The notes: generated by a model from the sequence alone, not told the origin. A stretch of DNA of 64,000 nt from Streptomyces albidoflavus (GCF_000719955.1 NZ_JOII01000005.1:203977-267976); one strand, 5' to 3'. Positions 35,069-42,925 are shown, counted from the first letter of the stretch. Made by a program: numbers and translations.

Positions 35069-35142
35069 ACCTCGCCACCACGGGGTGAACAACTCCCGGG
35101 GCGCCGCAAGATCGCCCCGGGAGTGCGGTTAGGCTCGGCCCC

Positions 35143-35481
35143 ATGAAACGCAGCGTGCTGACCCGGTACCGGGTCATGGCCTATGTCACCGCAGTCATGT
35201 TGCTCGTGCTCTGCGTGAGCATGGTGTTCAAGTACGGCTTCGACACGGGGGCCGATGTCACCTTCGTGGTCTCCCAGGTCCACGGCCTGCTGTACATCAT
35301 CTACCTGATCTTCGCCTTCGACCTCGGCGCCAAGGCGAAGTGGCCGGTCGGCAAGTTGCTGTGGGTGCTGCTCTCGGGCACCATCCCGCTCGTCGCCTTC
35401 TTCGTGGAGCGCCGGATCACCCGCGAGGTCGAGCCGCTGGTCCAGGACCGCGTCCCGGCCGAGGCGAAGGCCCGCGCCTGA
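35143..35481 (+). CDS. DUF3817 integral membrane protein
   Basis: 112 residues with three membrane segments (VMAYVTAVMLLVLCVSMVF, VHGLLYIIYLIFAF, LWVLLSGTIPLVAFFVE) and the VSQVHGLLYIIYL signature. It is paralogous to the DUF3817 protein encoded at 27262. No Shine-Dalgarno is visible; TAGGCT at 35130-35135 would start transcription at or next to the ATG at 35143, so it is probably leaderless. Ends before a 17-bp hairpin. Function unknown. Confidence 0.88.
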   Translation: MKRSVLTRYRVMAYVTAVMLLVLCVSMVFKYGFDTGADVTFVVSQVHGLLYIIYLIFAFDLGAKAKWPVGKLLWVLLSGTIPLVAFFVERRITREVEPLVQDRVPAEAKARA

Positions 35482-35503
35482 CGCCGGTCCGCCCGACGCA
35501 CCC

Positions 35504-35542
35504 CCACGACCCCCGGAAGCCCGCCGCTTCCGGGGGTCGTGG
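35504..35542 (+). terminator. 17-bp perfect hairpin terminator
   Basis: CCACGACCCCCGGAAGC (35504-35520) and its exact complement at 35526-35542 with a 5-nt loop, between the DUF3817 gene and icmA. Confidence 0.85.
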
Positions 35543-35582
35543 CGTTCCTGAGGACGGGTCCGTCACGGATGGCCGTTCCCCA

Positions 35583-35612
35583 TCGACATTTACTAGGACG
35601 TCCTAGTAGTTT
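35583..35612 (+). promoter_or_regulatory. icmA promoter with a perfect 18-bp palindromic operator
   Basis: TCGACA (-35, 35583-35588) and TAGTTT (-10, 35607-35612) are 18 bp apart. The spacer holds TACTAGGACGTCCTAGTA (35591-35608), a perfect palindrome that would block RNA polymerase when bound by a dimeric repressor. The transcript would start near the icmA ATG at 35619. Confidence 0.75.
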
Positions 35613-35618
35613 TGAGGT

Positions 35619-37319
35619 ATGGACGCTGAAGCCATCGAGGAGGGCCGCCGACGCTGGCAGGCCCGTTACGACCGGGCCCGCAAGCGGGACGCCGACTTCA
35701 CCACGCTCTCCGGGGACCCGGTCGAGCCTGTCTACGGGCCCCGGCCCGGCGACACCTACGAGGGCTTCGAGCGGATCGGCTGGCCGGGGGAGTACCCGTA
35801 CACCCGCGGACTGCACCCGACCGGCTACCGGGGCCGTACCTGGACCATCCGCCAGTTCGCCGGCTTCGGCAACGCCGAGCAGACCAACGAGCGGTACAAG
35901 ATGATCCTCGCCAACGGCGGCGGGGGGCTCTCGGTCGCCTTCGACATGCCGACGCTGATGGGGCGCGACTCCGACGACCCGCGCTCGCTCGGCGAGGTCG
36001 GCCACTGCGGTGTCGCCATCGACTCCGCCGCCGACATGGAGATCCTCTTCCGGGACATCCCGCTCGGCGAGGTCACCACCTCGATGACGATCTCCGGACC
36101 GGCCGTCCCGGTCTTCTGCATGTACCTGGTCGCCGCCGAGCGGCAGGGCGTCGACCCGGCGGTGCTCAACGGCACGCTCCAGACGGACATCTTCAAGGAG
36201 TACATCGCCCAGAAGGAGTGGATCTTCCCACCCGAGCCCCATCTGCGCCTCATCGGCGACCTGATGGAGCACTGCGCACGGACCATCCCGGCCTACAAGC
36301 CGCTCTCCGTCTCCGGCTACCACATCCGCGAGGCCGGGGCGACGGCCGCGCAGGAGCTGGCGTACACCCTCGCCGACGGCTTCGGCTACGTGGAGCTGGG
36401 GCTCAGCCGGGGCCTGGACATAGACGAGTTCGCCTCCGGCCTCTCGTTCTTCTTCGACGCCCACCTCGACTTCTTCGAGGAGATCGCCAAGTTCCGCGCC
36501 GCCCGCCGCATCTGGGCCCGCTGGATGAAGGAGGTCTACGGCGCGCGGACCGAGAAGGCGCAGTGGCTGCGGTTCCACACCCAGACCGCCGGTGTCTCGC
36601 TCACCGCCCAGCAGCCGTACAACAACGTCGTGCGCACGGCTGTCGAGGCGCTCTCCGCCGTCCTCGGCGGCACCAACTCGCTGCACACCAACGCCCTGGA
36701 CGAGACCCTCGCCCTCCCCAGCGAGCAGGCCGCCGAGATCGCCCTGCGCACCCAGCAGGTGCTGATGGAGGAGACCGGCGTCGCCAACGTCGCCGACCCG
36801 CTCGGCGGCTCCTGGTACGTCGAGCAGCTCACCGACCGGATCGAGGCGGACGCCGAGAAGATCTTCGACCGCATCCGCGACCGGGGCGTCCTCACCCACC
36901 CCGACGGGCAGCACCCCATCGGCCCGATGACCTCCGGCATCCTGCGCGGCATCGACGACGGCTGGTTCACCGGCGAGATCGCCGAGTCGGCCTTCCAGTA
37001 CCAGCGGGCGCTGGAGAAGGGCGAGAAGCGCGTCGTCGGCGTCAACGCCCACACCGGCTCCGTCACCGGCGACCTGGAGATCCTGCGGGTCAGCCACGAG
37101 GTCGAGCGCGACCAGGTCCGCGAACTGGGCGAGCGCCGCTCCCGCCGGGACGACGCCGAGGTCCGCGCCAGGCTGGCCGAGATGGTGGCGGCGGCCCGCT
37201 CGGGCGCCAACATGATCGCCCCCATACTCGACGTGGTCCGCGCCGAAGGCACCCTCGGCGAGATCTGCGACGCCCTGCGCGAGGAGTGGGGCGTCTACAC
37301 GGAGCCGCCCGGCTTCTGA
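35619..37319 (+). CDS. icmA: Isobutyryl-CoA mutase large subunit
   Basis: 566 residues, the length of IcmA: a mutase TIM-barrel without the cobalamin-binding domain, which in Streptomyces is the separate IcmB. QFAGFGNAEQTNERYKMIL, GGLSVAFDMPTLMGRDSDDP, LNGTLQTDIFKEYI and the C-terminal EWGVYTEPPGF match IcmA. It interconverts isobutyryl-CoA and n-butyryl-CoA, linking valine breakdown with butyrate-derived building blocks. No icmB is in the window. There is no usable Shine-Dalgarno (GAGG touches the ATG), so translation is probably leaderless from the promoter described separately. MeaB at 18.2 kb is a likely helper. Confidence 0.92.
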   Translation: MDAEAIEEGRRRWQARYDRARKRDADFTTLSGDPVEPVYGPRPGDTYEGFERIGWPGEYPYTRGLHPTGYRGRTWTIRQFAGFGNAEQTNERYKMILANGGGGLSVAFDMPTLMGRDSDDPRSLGEVGHCGVAIDSAADMEILFRDIPLGEVTTSMTISGPAVPVFCMYLVAAERQGVDPAVLNGTLQTDIFKEYIAQKEWIFPPEPHLRLIGDLMEHCARTIPAYKPLSVSGYHIREAGATAAQELAYTLADGFGYVELGLSRGLDIDEFASGLSFFFDAHLDFFEEIAKFRAARRIWARWMKEVYGARTEKAQWLRFHTQTAGVSLTAQQPYNNVVRTAVEALSAVLGGTNSLHTNALDETLALPSEQAAEIALRTQQVLMEETGVANVADPLGGSWYVEQLTDRIEADAEKIFDRIRDRGVLTHPDGQHPIGPMTSGILRGIDDGWFTGEIAESAFQYQRALEKGEKRVVGVNAHTGSVTGDLEILRVSHEVERDQVRELGERRSRRDDAEVRARLAEMVAAARSGANMIAPILDVVRAEGTLGEICDALREEWGVYTEPPGF

Positions 37320-37349
37320 CCCGCCGTCTCCCGGCACGGACGTGCGCGA

Positions 37350-37382
37350 GGCCGCCGCACCCGGAGAGGGGGGGCGGCGGCC
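37350..37382. terminator. Hairpin between icmA and the small membrane gene
   Basis: GGCCGCCGC (37350-37358) and GCGGCGGCC (37374-37382) form a 9-bp stem with a 15-nt purine-rich loop between convergent genes. Confidence 0.55.
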
Positions 37383-37400
37383 CCGTGCGGCAGGGCCGGG

Positions 37401-37649
37401 TCACGCCTCGAAGTCCACCACCGTGACCTCCTCGGCCGCCTCGTAGCCGGCCAGCGCCAGGCCCAGGCCGAAGAAGGTCGGCGCCCACTCGCCGACGAAG
37501 ATTCCCCAGCGGTCGGCGCGCTCCACCCCGCGGGACTCGGCCTTCAGCGAGCCGGCCCACGAACAGAAGGACAGGCCGATCGAGACGAAGGCGGCGGCGT
37601 AGGCGTGCTCGCTCTTCAGCCCTTTCTCGTGCAGCGTTTTGACGATCAT
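37401..37649 (-). CDS. Small predicted membrane protein
   Basis: 82 residues: MIVKTLHEKGLKSEHAYAAAF, a first hydrophobic stretch FVSIGLSFCSWAGSL, a polar loop with RADRWGIFVGEWAP, then FFGLGLALAGYEAAEE and an acidic end. One or two membrane helices are possible. Codon use is normal and AGCGCC precedes the ATG weakly. I do not recognise a named family, although similar short proteins are common in Streptomyces. It lies between icmA and the TetR gene. Confidence 0.7.
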   Translation of the reverse strand: MIVKTLHEKGLKSEHAYAAAFVSIGLSFCSWAGSLKAESRGVERADRWGIFVGEWAPTFFGLGLALAGYEAAEEVTVVDFEA

Positions 37650-37726
37650 GGCGCTCCCTGGGACGGGGATAGGGGGACCACTTCATCGTGGGCTCGGCGC
37701 GCGCAAGTCGCATCCGGGGCGAAGGG

Positions 37727-38347
37727 TCAGCCCATCGCCGCCGGCAGTCCCGCGATGAGCAGCCCGGCCAGCGCCTTCGCCCATGCCTCGTCCACCGGGC
37801 CGTCGCTGACCAGGGCCCGGTGGACCACGGTGCCGGCGATCACGTCGAAGATGAGGTCGGCGTGCTGCTCGGCGACGGCGGGCTCGGTCTCGTAGGGGAG
37901 TTCGCCGCGCCGCTGGGCGCGTGCGCGGCCCTGGAGGACGAGGCGCTTCTGGCGGTCGACGATGGCGGTGCGGATGCGCAGGCGCAGGGCCGGGTCGGAG
38001 GTGGACTCGGCGACCACCGCCATCAGCGCCGTCCGGGTCTCCGGGCGCTGGAGCAGCTCGCCGAACTGGAGGACCACCCCGACCACGTCGGCGGCGAGGC
38101 TGTCGCCGTCCGGGAGCACCAGCTCGTCGAAGAGCTCCGCGACCGCGTCCACCACCAGTTCGTTCTTGCCCGCCCACCGCCGGTACAGCGTGGTCTTGGC
38201 GACCCCGGCCCGCTGGGCGACGTCGCCCAGCGACATCCGGGACCAGCCGATCTCGACGAGGGCGTCCCGGGTCGCTGCCAGGATCGCGGCGTCCGCCGCC
38301 GCGCTGCGCGGGCGACCGGTGCGGGCGGGAGGGGTGCGGCTCTGCAT
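37727..38347 (-). CDS. TetR-family transcriptional regulator
   Basis: 206 residues. N-terminal helix-turn-helix: AAILAATRDALVEIGWSRMSLGDVAQRAGVAKTTLYRRWAGKNELV, followed by a TetR C-terminal ligand domain with ALMAVVAESTSDPALRLRIRTAIVDRQKRLVLQGRARAQRRGEL (TetR_C_16/AcrR-like). ATG at 38347. A short palindrome, ACCG-AA-CGGT, lies 23-32 bp upstream and suits autoregulation. It is not obviously the regulator of icmA, whose operator differs. Inducer unknown. Confidence 0.9.
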   Translation of the reverse strand: MQSRTPPARTGRPRSAAADAAILAATRDALVEIGWSRMSLGDVAQRAGVAKTTLYRRWAGKNELVVDAVAELFDELVLPDGDSLAADVVGVVLQFGELLQRPETRTALMAVVAESTSDPALRLRIRTAIVDRQKRLVLQGRARAQRRGELPYETEPAVAEQHADLIFDVIAGTVVHRALVSDGPVDEAWAKALAGLLIAGLPAAMG

Positions 38348-38369
38348 GGCAGCGACTGTATCCAGAGCT

Positions 38370-38379
38370 ACCGAACGGT
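38370..38379 (-). promoter_or_regulatory. Candidate TetR autoregulatory site
   Basis: ACCGAACGGT, an inverted repeat with 4-bp arms inside CTACCGAACGGTCAG, upstream of the TetR gene. Confidence 0.4.
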
Positions 38380-38446
38380 CAGTATGCGCGCGCACGGTGA
38401 CCCGGATCACCCGGGCCGCCCTGACACGGAGTGCCTCGGACAGTTA

Positions 38447-38463
38447 CGCTACGACCCGTAGCG
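38447..38463. promoter_or_regulatory. CGCTACG-ACC-CGTAGCG inverted repeat
   Basis: 7-bp perfect arms with a 3-nt centre between the divergent TetR and thioredoxin-TPR genes. Operator or small hairpin. Confidence 0.45.
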
Positions 38464-38599
38464 AAAGCTCGTGTTCACCCACGGGCGACAACCACAAGGC
38501 CCGGGTGGGGACCCGGTGCCGCACCAGTACGACGGACTCGCCGTCGATCGCCGTTCGACGGGTTTCCCAGCACGCGCGCCGAGGGGGGAGGATGTACGC

Positions 38600-39574
38600 A
38601 TGCAGCCACGGAACATGTCCATGAGCGGAGTCGTCGACCTCGCCGCGGTGAAGCAGGCCCAGGAAGCGAAGGCCAAGGCCGAGCAGGCCCGCGCCGAAGC
38701 CGCCCGACAGGGCGGAACCGGTGCGGTTCCCGCGTCGAGCCTGGTCATCGACGTCACCGAGGCCGGCTTCGAACGCGACGTCCTCCAGCGCTCCACCGAG
38801 GTCCCGGTCGTCATCGACTTCTGGGCCGAGTGGTGCGAGCCGTGCAAGCAGCTCGGCCCCCTGCTGGAGCGCCTCGCGCACGAGTACAACGGCCGCTTCC
38901 TGCTGGCCAAGGTCGACGTCGACGCCAACCAGATGCTGATGCAGCAGTTCGGCATCCAGGGCATCCCGGCCGTCTTCGCCGTCGTCGCGGGCCAGGCCCT
39001 CCCGCTCTTCCAGGGAGCCGCCCCCGAGGCGCAGATCCGGGAGACCCTCGACCAGCTCATCCAGGTCGGCGAGGAGCGGTTCGGCCTCACCGGCCTCACC
39101 GTCGACCCCGGCTCCGACGCGGGCGACCCCGCCGCCGTCCCCGAGGAGCCCGCCGGGCCGTACGACGCCCTGCTGGAGGCCGCCGTCCAGGCGCTGGACG
39201 CCGGTGACCTGGACGGCGCCGTCCGCGCCTACCAGAACGTCCTCTCCGACGACCCGGCCAACACCGAGGCCAAGCTCGGCCTCGGCCAGGCCGAACTCCT
39301 GCGCCGGGTCAGCGGCCTGGACCCGCAGAAGGTCCGCCAGGACGCCGCCGAGCGCCCGGCCGACGTCGCCGCGCAGTCCGCCGCCGCCGACCTGGACCTG
39401 GTGGGCGGCCACGTCGACGACGCCTTCGGCCGGCTGGTCGACACCGTGCGGGTCACCGCGGGGGACGACCGGAACAAGGCCCGCCTCCACCTGCTCGACC
39501 TCTTCGAGGTGGTCGGCGCCGAGGACCCGCGGGTGACCGCGGCCCGTACCGCCCTGGCCCGGGTGCTGTTCTGA
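38600..39574 (+). CDS. Thioredoxin-fold protein with TPR-like tail (YbbN/CnoX-type co-chaperone)
   Basis: 324 residues. An N-terminal Ala/Lys/Glu helix (AAVKQAQEAKAKAEQARAEAARQ) is followed by a thioredoxin domain with the active site WCEPCK (Glu in place of the usual Gly) and IQGIPAVFAVVAG with the cis-Pro. After an Asp/Pro linker come helical repeats (VQALDAGDLDGAVRAYQNVLSDDPANTEAKLGLGQ). This is the YbbN/CnoX architecture, in E. coli a chlorine-activated holdase that cooperates with GroEL. The ATG at 38600 follows GGGGGAGGA at 38583-38591. Followed by a large hairpin. Confidence 0.9.
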   Translation: MQPRNMSMSGVVDLAAVKQAQEAKAKAEQARAEAARQGGTGAVPASSLVIDVTEAGFERDVLQRSTEVPVVIDFWAEWCEPCKQLGPLLERLAHEYNGRFLLAKVDVDANQMLMQQFGIQGIPAVFAVVAGQALPLFQGAAPEAQIRETLDQLIQVGEERFGLTGLTVDPGSDAGDPAAVPEEPAGPYDALLEAAVQALDAGDLDGAVRAYQNVLSDDPANTEAKLGLGQAELLRRVSGLDPQKVRQDAAERPADVAAQSAAADLDLVGGHVDDAFGRLVDTVRVTAGDDRNKARLHLLDLFEVVGAEDPRVTAARTALARVLF

Positions 39575-39635
39575 GCGCCTGACCCCGCGCGCCACCCCTG
39601 GGGCGTGGGAAGCGATTTGACGACAGAGAGACCCA

Positions 39636-39675
39636 AGCGGCCGCGCTTTACCAAAACTTGGTAATCGCGGCCGCT
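39636..39675. repeat. Nested palindrome: GC-rich outer and AT-rich inner arms
   Basis: AGCGGCCGCG (39636-39645) pairs with CGCGGCCGCT (39666-39675), and inside TTACCAA (39648-39654) pairs with TTGGTAA (39658-39664) around AAC. Unlike plain terminators here, the inner arms are AT-rich and operator-like. Confidence 0.7.
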
Positions 39676-39676
39676 G

Positions 39677-39689
39677 TTACTCGGAGTAA
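39677..39689. promoter_or_regulatory. TTACTC-G-GAGTAA inverted repeat
   Basis: Perfect 6-bp arms immediately after the nested palindrome. It shares the TTAC/GTAA ends with the two neighbouring palindromes. Confidence 0.5.
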
Positions 39690-39803
39690 GTCCGACCTCG
39701 TCATCCATCCGCATCTGTCATCCCGAGTGATGATTTGTCACCCCTCCTCGCGGCACGGTCCGTGCCCGCGCGGCACCGCTGTGACCGACTTTGGTTATCC
39801 AGC

Positions 39804-39821
39804 CGTTACTAGCCGGTAACG
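39804..39821. promoter_or_regulatory. CGTTAC...GTAACG inverted repeat
   Basis: CGTTAC (39804-39809) and GTAACG (39816-39821) with TAGCCG between. The third TTAC/GTAA palindrome in this spacer. Confidence 0.5.
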
Positions 39822-40209
39822 AACCCCTTGTGCCCGGGCTCCGAATGCACCACGATCGGCGACGCTCGGTCCCTTTCCCGTACCCCGGCAGCCAACCGGG
39901 TCCACGGGCTCTCTGGGTCCCCACCGAGCAGGTCGAGGCCGCGGGTCTCGGCCTGGACAGGGGGGTCTCTGCCCATCGGCAGGGCCTGTCCGAACCGGCT
40001 GCGCATCCCCGTGCGAGGCGTGGCCAGTGGTTGTCGCTCGGGGGTGATCGCCGCCGAACCGCCCCATCCCGTGCCCACGAGGCGCGGCGTGGACGGTCGA
40101 AGGCGCTCTCCTTGCCGAGGACGTAGCACTTCTCCCATCCCTGCCCGGCTGACCGCCCGATCGGGACCAGTCAGAGGCCGGAGATGTACGTCCGAGAAGG
40201 AGGAATGTC

Positions 40210-40842
40210 ATGGAGTCCGTGGCTCGTGGCGGGACCAGATGGAAGCGGTTCGCCGTCGTCATGGTGCCCACCGTCGCCGCTACCGCGGCGATCGGCGTGG
40301 CCCTGTCGCAGGGTGCGCTCGCGGCGTCGTTCGCCGTGTCCGGCCAGTCGTTCAAGGTGTCGGCCGACAAGCTCGTCGGTAACGGGTTCGTCCAGTACGG
40401 CGGTGTGGACACCGGTTACGACCTGAAGGGCAACAAGGCTGCCCATCCGGTCGCGATCTCCGCGTTCAAGAGCGCGACGATCAACAACATGTGCCAGTCC
40501 GTCGTCACGCCGGACGTCCCGCTCATCGGCACCATCAGCCTTCAGCTGAAGGCCGGTACGGGCAAGGCGCCGGTCGAGGCCGAGAACCTCTACATCGACG
40601 TCGCCCAGCTCGACGCCGACGCCGAGTTCAAGAACATCAACATCGGTGTGGCCGCCGGCGAGAGCACCAAGGGCCCTGGCATCAAGAAGGGTGACCAGGC
40701 CAACCCTTACGGCTTCTCGCAGGAGGCCGACTCGGCCACCCTGAAGAACGTCAAGCAGACGGCGTGGGCGACCACCGCCGGAACCTTCAAGCTGAGCGGT
40801 CTCAGCATGAAGCTGCACAAGGGCGTCAAGGAGTGCTACTAA
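40210..40842 (+). CDS. DUF6230-family secreted protein
   Basis: 210 residues, often labelled cholesterol esterase in Streptomyces genomes without support. A signal or anchor helix (FAVVMVPTVAATAAIGVAL) is followed by a beta-rich domain (FAVSGQSFKVSADKLVGNGFVQY, INNMCQSVVTPDVPLIGTISLQLKAG, NLYIDVAQLDADAEFKNINIGVAAGE) ending KECY. Two Cys could form a disulfide. No Ser-His-Asp hydrolase motif is visible. AAGGAGG at 40196-40202 supports the ATG at 40210. First gene of the trio with DUF6114 and a secreted protein; repeated association in Streptomyces suggests an envelope assembly. Confidence 0.85.
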   Translation: MESVARGGTRWKRFAVVMVPTVAATAAIGVALSQGALAASFAVSGQSFKVSADKLVGNGFVQYGGVDTGYDLKGNKAAHPVAISAFKSATINNMCQSVVTPDVPLIGTISLQLKAGTGKAPVEAENLYIDVAQLDADAEFKNINIGVAAGESTKGPGIKKGDQANPYGFSQEADSATLKNVKQTAWATTAGTFKLSGLSMKLHKGVKECY

Positions 40843-40972
40843 GCGCTCCCTGGGCGGGCGCGGAGCGAGCCGTGGCGCGCTCGGGGTGTGAGCCCCGGAG
40901 CGCCGCGGCGGGTTCCCCGCCCGCCACTCCATCTTCTCTCCACGCATTGCCGGTTCCAGGGAGCTGTTTTCC

Positions 40973-41563
40973 ATGAGCGCCGAGTCCCCAGGGCTGAGCG
41001 ACCGATTTCACTACTGGCGGCTTCGCTTCCGGGTGTGGCGCGGCAGCCGCCCGTTCTGGGCGGGGCTGCTGACGATGCTGGGCGGCATCCCCATCGCCTA
41101 CCTGCCGTACGCACAGCTCACGCTGGGACAGCTGAGCCTGCGGATGGCGACCACGGCGGGCGCGGGATCGCTGATCATCGGCGTCCTGCTGGTCACGCTC
41201 GGACTGACGATGTGGTTCCAGTCCATCGTCCGGGTCTTCGCGGGTGTCGCGGCGATCCTTCTCGCGCTGGTCTCCATACCGGTGTCCAACCTCGGCGGGC
41301 TGCTGATCGGCTTCCTGCTGGCCATGTTCGGCGGGGCCCTCTCGATCTCCTGGGCCCCGGGCAAGACCGCTCCCGAGGGGAGCGGGCAGGGCGCGCGGCC
41401 GGCCGGGACCAGGACCCAGGCCGAGCCGGAGCCGCAGCCGGAGCCGGCCGGGCCGGTCGTCCAGGCGGGAGCGCCCAGGCCGGAGCCGCACGCCGGAGGC
41501 GAGAGCGCCCCGGCGGACGGCACGACACTTGAGACCAACGGCGGGAGGCACCGTGCGGGGTGA
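40973..41563 (+). CDS. DUF6114-family membrane protein
   Basis: 196 residues: a basic start (RFHYWRLRFRVWRGSRPFWAG), four membrane segments (LLTMLGGIPIAYLPY, AGSLIIGVLLVTLGLTMWF, VFAGVAAILLALVSIPV, LGGLLIGFLLAMFGGALSI) and a cytoplasmic or external Pro/Glu-rich tail. It matches DUF6114, which accompanies DUF6230 genes. ATG at 40973 after GGGAGCTG. Its last 11 bp overlap the next gene. Probably anchors or exports the partner secreted proteins; this is inference. Confidence 0.87.
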   Translation: MSAESPGLSDRFHYWRLRFRVWRGSRPFWAGLLTMLGGIPIAYLPYAQLTLGQLSLRMATTAGAGSLIIGVLLVTLGLTMWFQSIVRVFAGVAAILLALVSIPVSNLGGLLIGFLLAMFGGALSISWAPGKTAPEGSGQGARPAGTRTQAEPEPQPEPAGPVVQAGAPRPEPHAGGESAPADGTTLETNGGRHRAG

Positions 41564-42884
41564 CGAGGCGCAACTGGCTGCCGAAGAGGGCGGTAAAGCC
41601 CTCGGCAGAACCGGGCCGCGTCACGCGGCCCCCCGGAAGTCGCTGCTGACGAAGCTCCAGATACCCGCGGGCAAGGCGTTCGCGCTGGCCGCGATGCCCA
41701 CGGCGGTCTTCGTGGGCATGGGCCTGACGCCCAAGCTCGCCCTGGCCGACGACAAGGCGGACATCCCGCGCGGTGGCCCGTGCGTGACCCGCTCCGACGA
41801 GCCGTCGGAGGCGGCCGAGCCGGACGCGACGCCCACCCCGGAGCCCGGCGCGTCGAAGCCGGCCTCCCCGGGCGCCACGCCCACTCCGTCCGCCTCCTCG
41901 TCGGCCCCGTCCGGCGGCGGCAGCGAGAAGCCGGAGCCCGACCCGGCGGACGAGCAGCCCACCACCGAGCCGGAGCCGGAGAAGACCAGGAACCCGCTCG
42001 ACCCGCTGGGCCTCGGCGACGCGCTCAAGGACCTCTTCACCCCCGGGGACGAGAAGTCCGAGGAGCCCGAGCCGGAGCCGTCCGCCTCCGAGAAGGCCGG
42101 CGGTACGTCCGGCGGCACCACGGAGAAGGACGACAAGGCCACGGCGGACTCCGGTGCGGCGGACAAGAAGGCGTCCGACGGGAAGGCCGCCGACAAGAAG
42201 GCGGCCGACCGGAAGGAAGCCGCCGAGAAGAAGGCCGCCGACGAGGCGAAGGCCAAGGAGGAGGCCGCCGAGAAGGAGGCCGAACTCAGCCCCGCCGAGC
42301 AGCTGAAGAAGGACATCGAGGACGCCGCCCGCAAAAACGGCGTCTCGGTGAGCGAGCTGGCCGCCGGGGCACAGGGTGCCGTCGGTGCCGCGGACGACGA
42401 CCCGTGCGCACCGGACCCCAAGGCCCTGGCCGACCTCGACCTGGAGCCGGGCATCCCGCTCCTGCCGGACGACCCGTGGCGGCTGGAGAGCAGCAAGCTG
42501 ACGCTGGGCGGCCTGGACTACCACGGCGTGGTCAAGGTCAAGACGTACAGCGGCAAGGTGAAGCCGGTCCTGAAGTTCACGGCGAAGACCACGGACATCA
42601 AGGACCTGCACCAGCTCACCGTCGGTCCCAAGGGGCAGACCGGCCACGTGAAGGCGGCGGAGGGCTCGACCTCGACGATCAGGAACGGCGAGGTCACCAT
42701 GTACACCGAGGAGCTGAAGGGGAACCTCTTCGGGCTCATCCCGATCACCTTCAACCCGGAGAGCCCGCCCCCGCTCAACGTGCCCTGGGCCTTCTTCACC
42801 AAGGTCAAGGTCGTCCAGGCGGGCCAGTTCGGCGGCACGCTCACCGTGCCGGGACTCCAGAACTACTTCACCGACGGCGACTGA
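41553..42884 (+). CDS. Secreted low-complexity protein of the DUF6230/DUF6114 trio
   Basis: 443 residues. Basic head, hydrophobic KAFALAAMPTAVFVGMGLTPKLALA with a likely cleavage near ALADD, a long Pro/Glu/Ser and then Lys/Ala/Glu linker (about residues 90-250; DKKASDGKAADKKAADRKEA) and a C-terminal beta-rich domain (SSKLTLGGLDYHGVVKVKTYSGKVKPVLKFTAKTTDIKDL) reminiscent of the DUF6230 fold. One Cys in each of GPCVTRS and DPCAPDP. GTG at 41553 with GGGAGG at 41543-41548, overlapping the previous gene by 11 bp. Unknown function, likely cell surface. Confidence 0.8.
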   Translation: MRGDEAQLAAEEGGKALGRTGPRHAAPRKSLLTKLQIPAGKAFALAAMPTAVFVGMGLTPKLALADDKADIPRGGPCVTRSDEPSEAAEPDATPTPEPGASKPASPGATPTPSASSSAPSGGGSEKPEPDPADEQPTTEPEPEKTRNPLDPLGLGDALKDLFTPGDEKSEEPEPEPSASEKAGGTSGGTTEKDDKATADSGAADKKASDGKAADKKAADRKEAAEKKAADEAKAKEEAAEKEAELSPAEQLKKDIEDAARKNGVSVSELAAGAQGAVGAADDDPCAPDPKALADLDLEPGIPLLPDDPWRLESSKLTLGGLDYHGVVKVKTYSGKVKPVLKFTAKTTDIKDLHQLTVGPKGQTGHVKAAEGSTSTIRNGEVTMYTEELKGNLFGLIPITFNPESPPPLNVPWAFFTKVKVVQAGQFGGTLTVPGLQNYFTDGD

Positions 42885-42925
42885 GCACACCGCCGTATCC
42901 CAGACCCGTCCGGGAGCCGCACAAG

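Larger units (their letters stand above)
39575..40209. other. 635-bp palindrome-rich intergenic region
   Basis: No convincing gene. It has lower GC than its surroundings at 39640-39830 and holds three palindromes listed separately. The right half (39830-40180) is GC-rich with an open but non-coding-looking frame. It probably carries the thioredoxin-TPR terminator and the promoter and leader of the DUF6230 operon. Confidence 0.6.

Noticed and set aside
39791..40126. Open frame in the 635-bp spacer
   Set aside because: No Shine-Dalgarno, poor codon periodicity and composition like random GC-rich DNA.
40184..40426. Short frame starting at ATG 40184 or 40204
   Set aside because: The strong AAGGAGG is correctly spaced for the ATG at 40210, which gives a signal-peptide protein of a known family.
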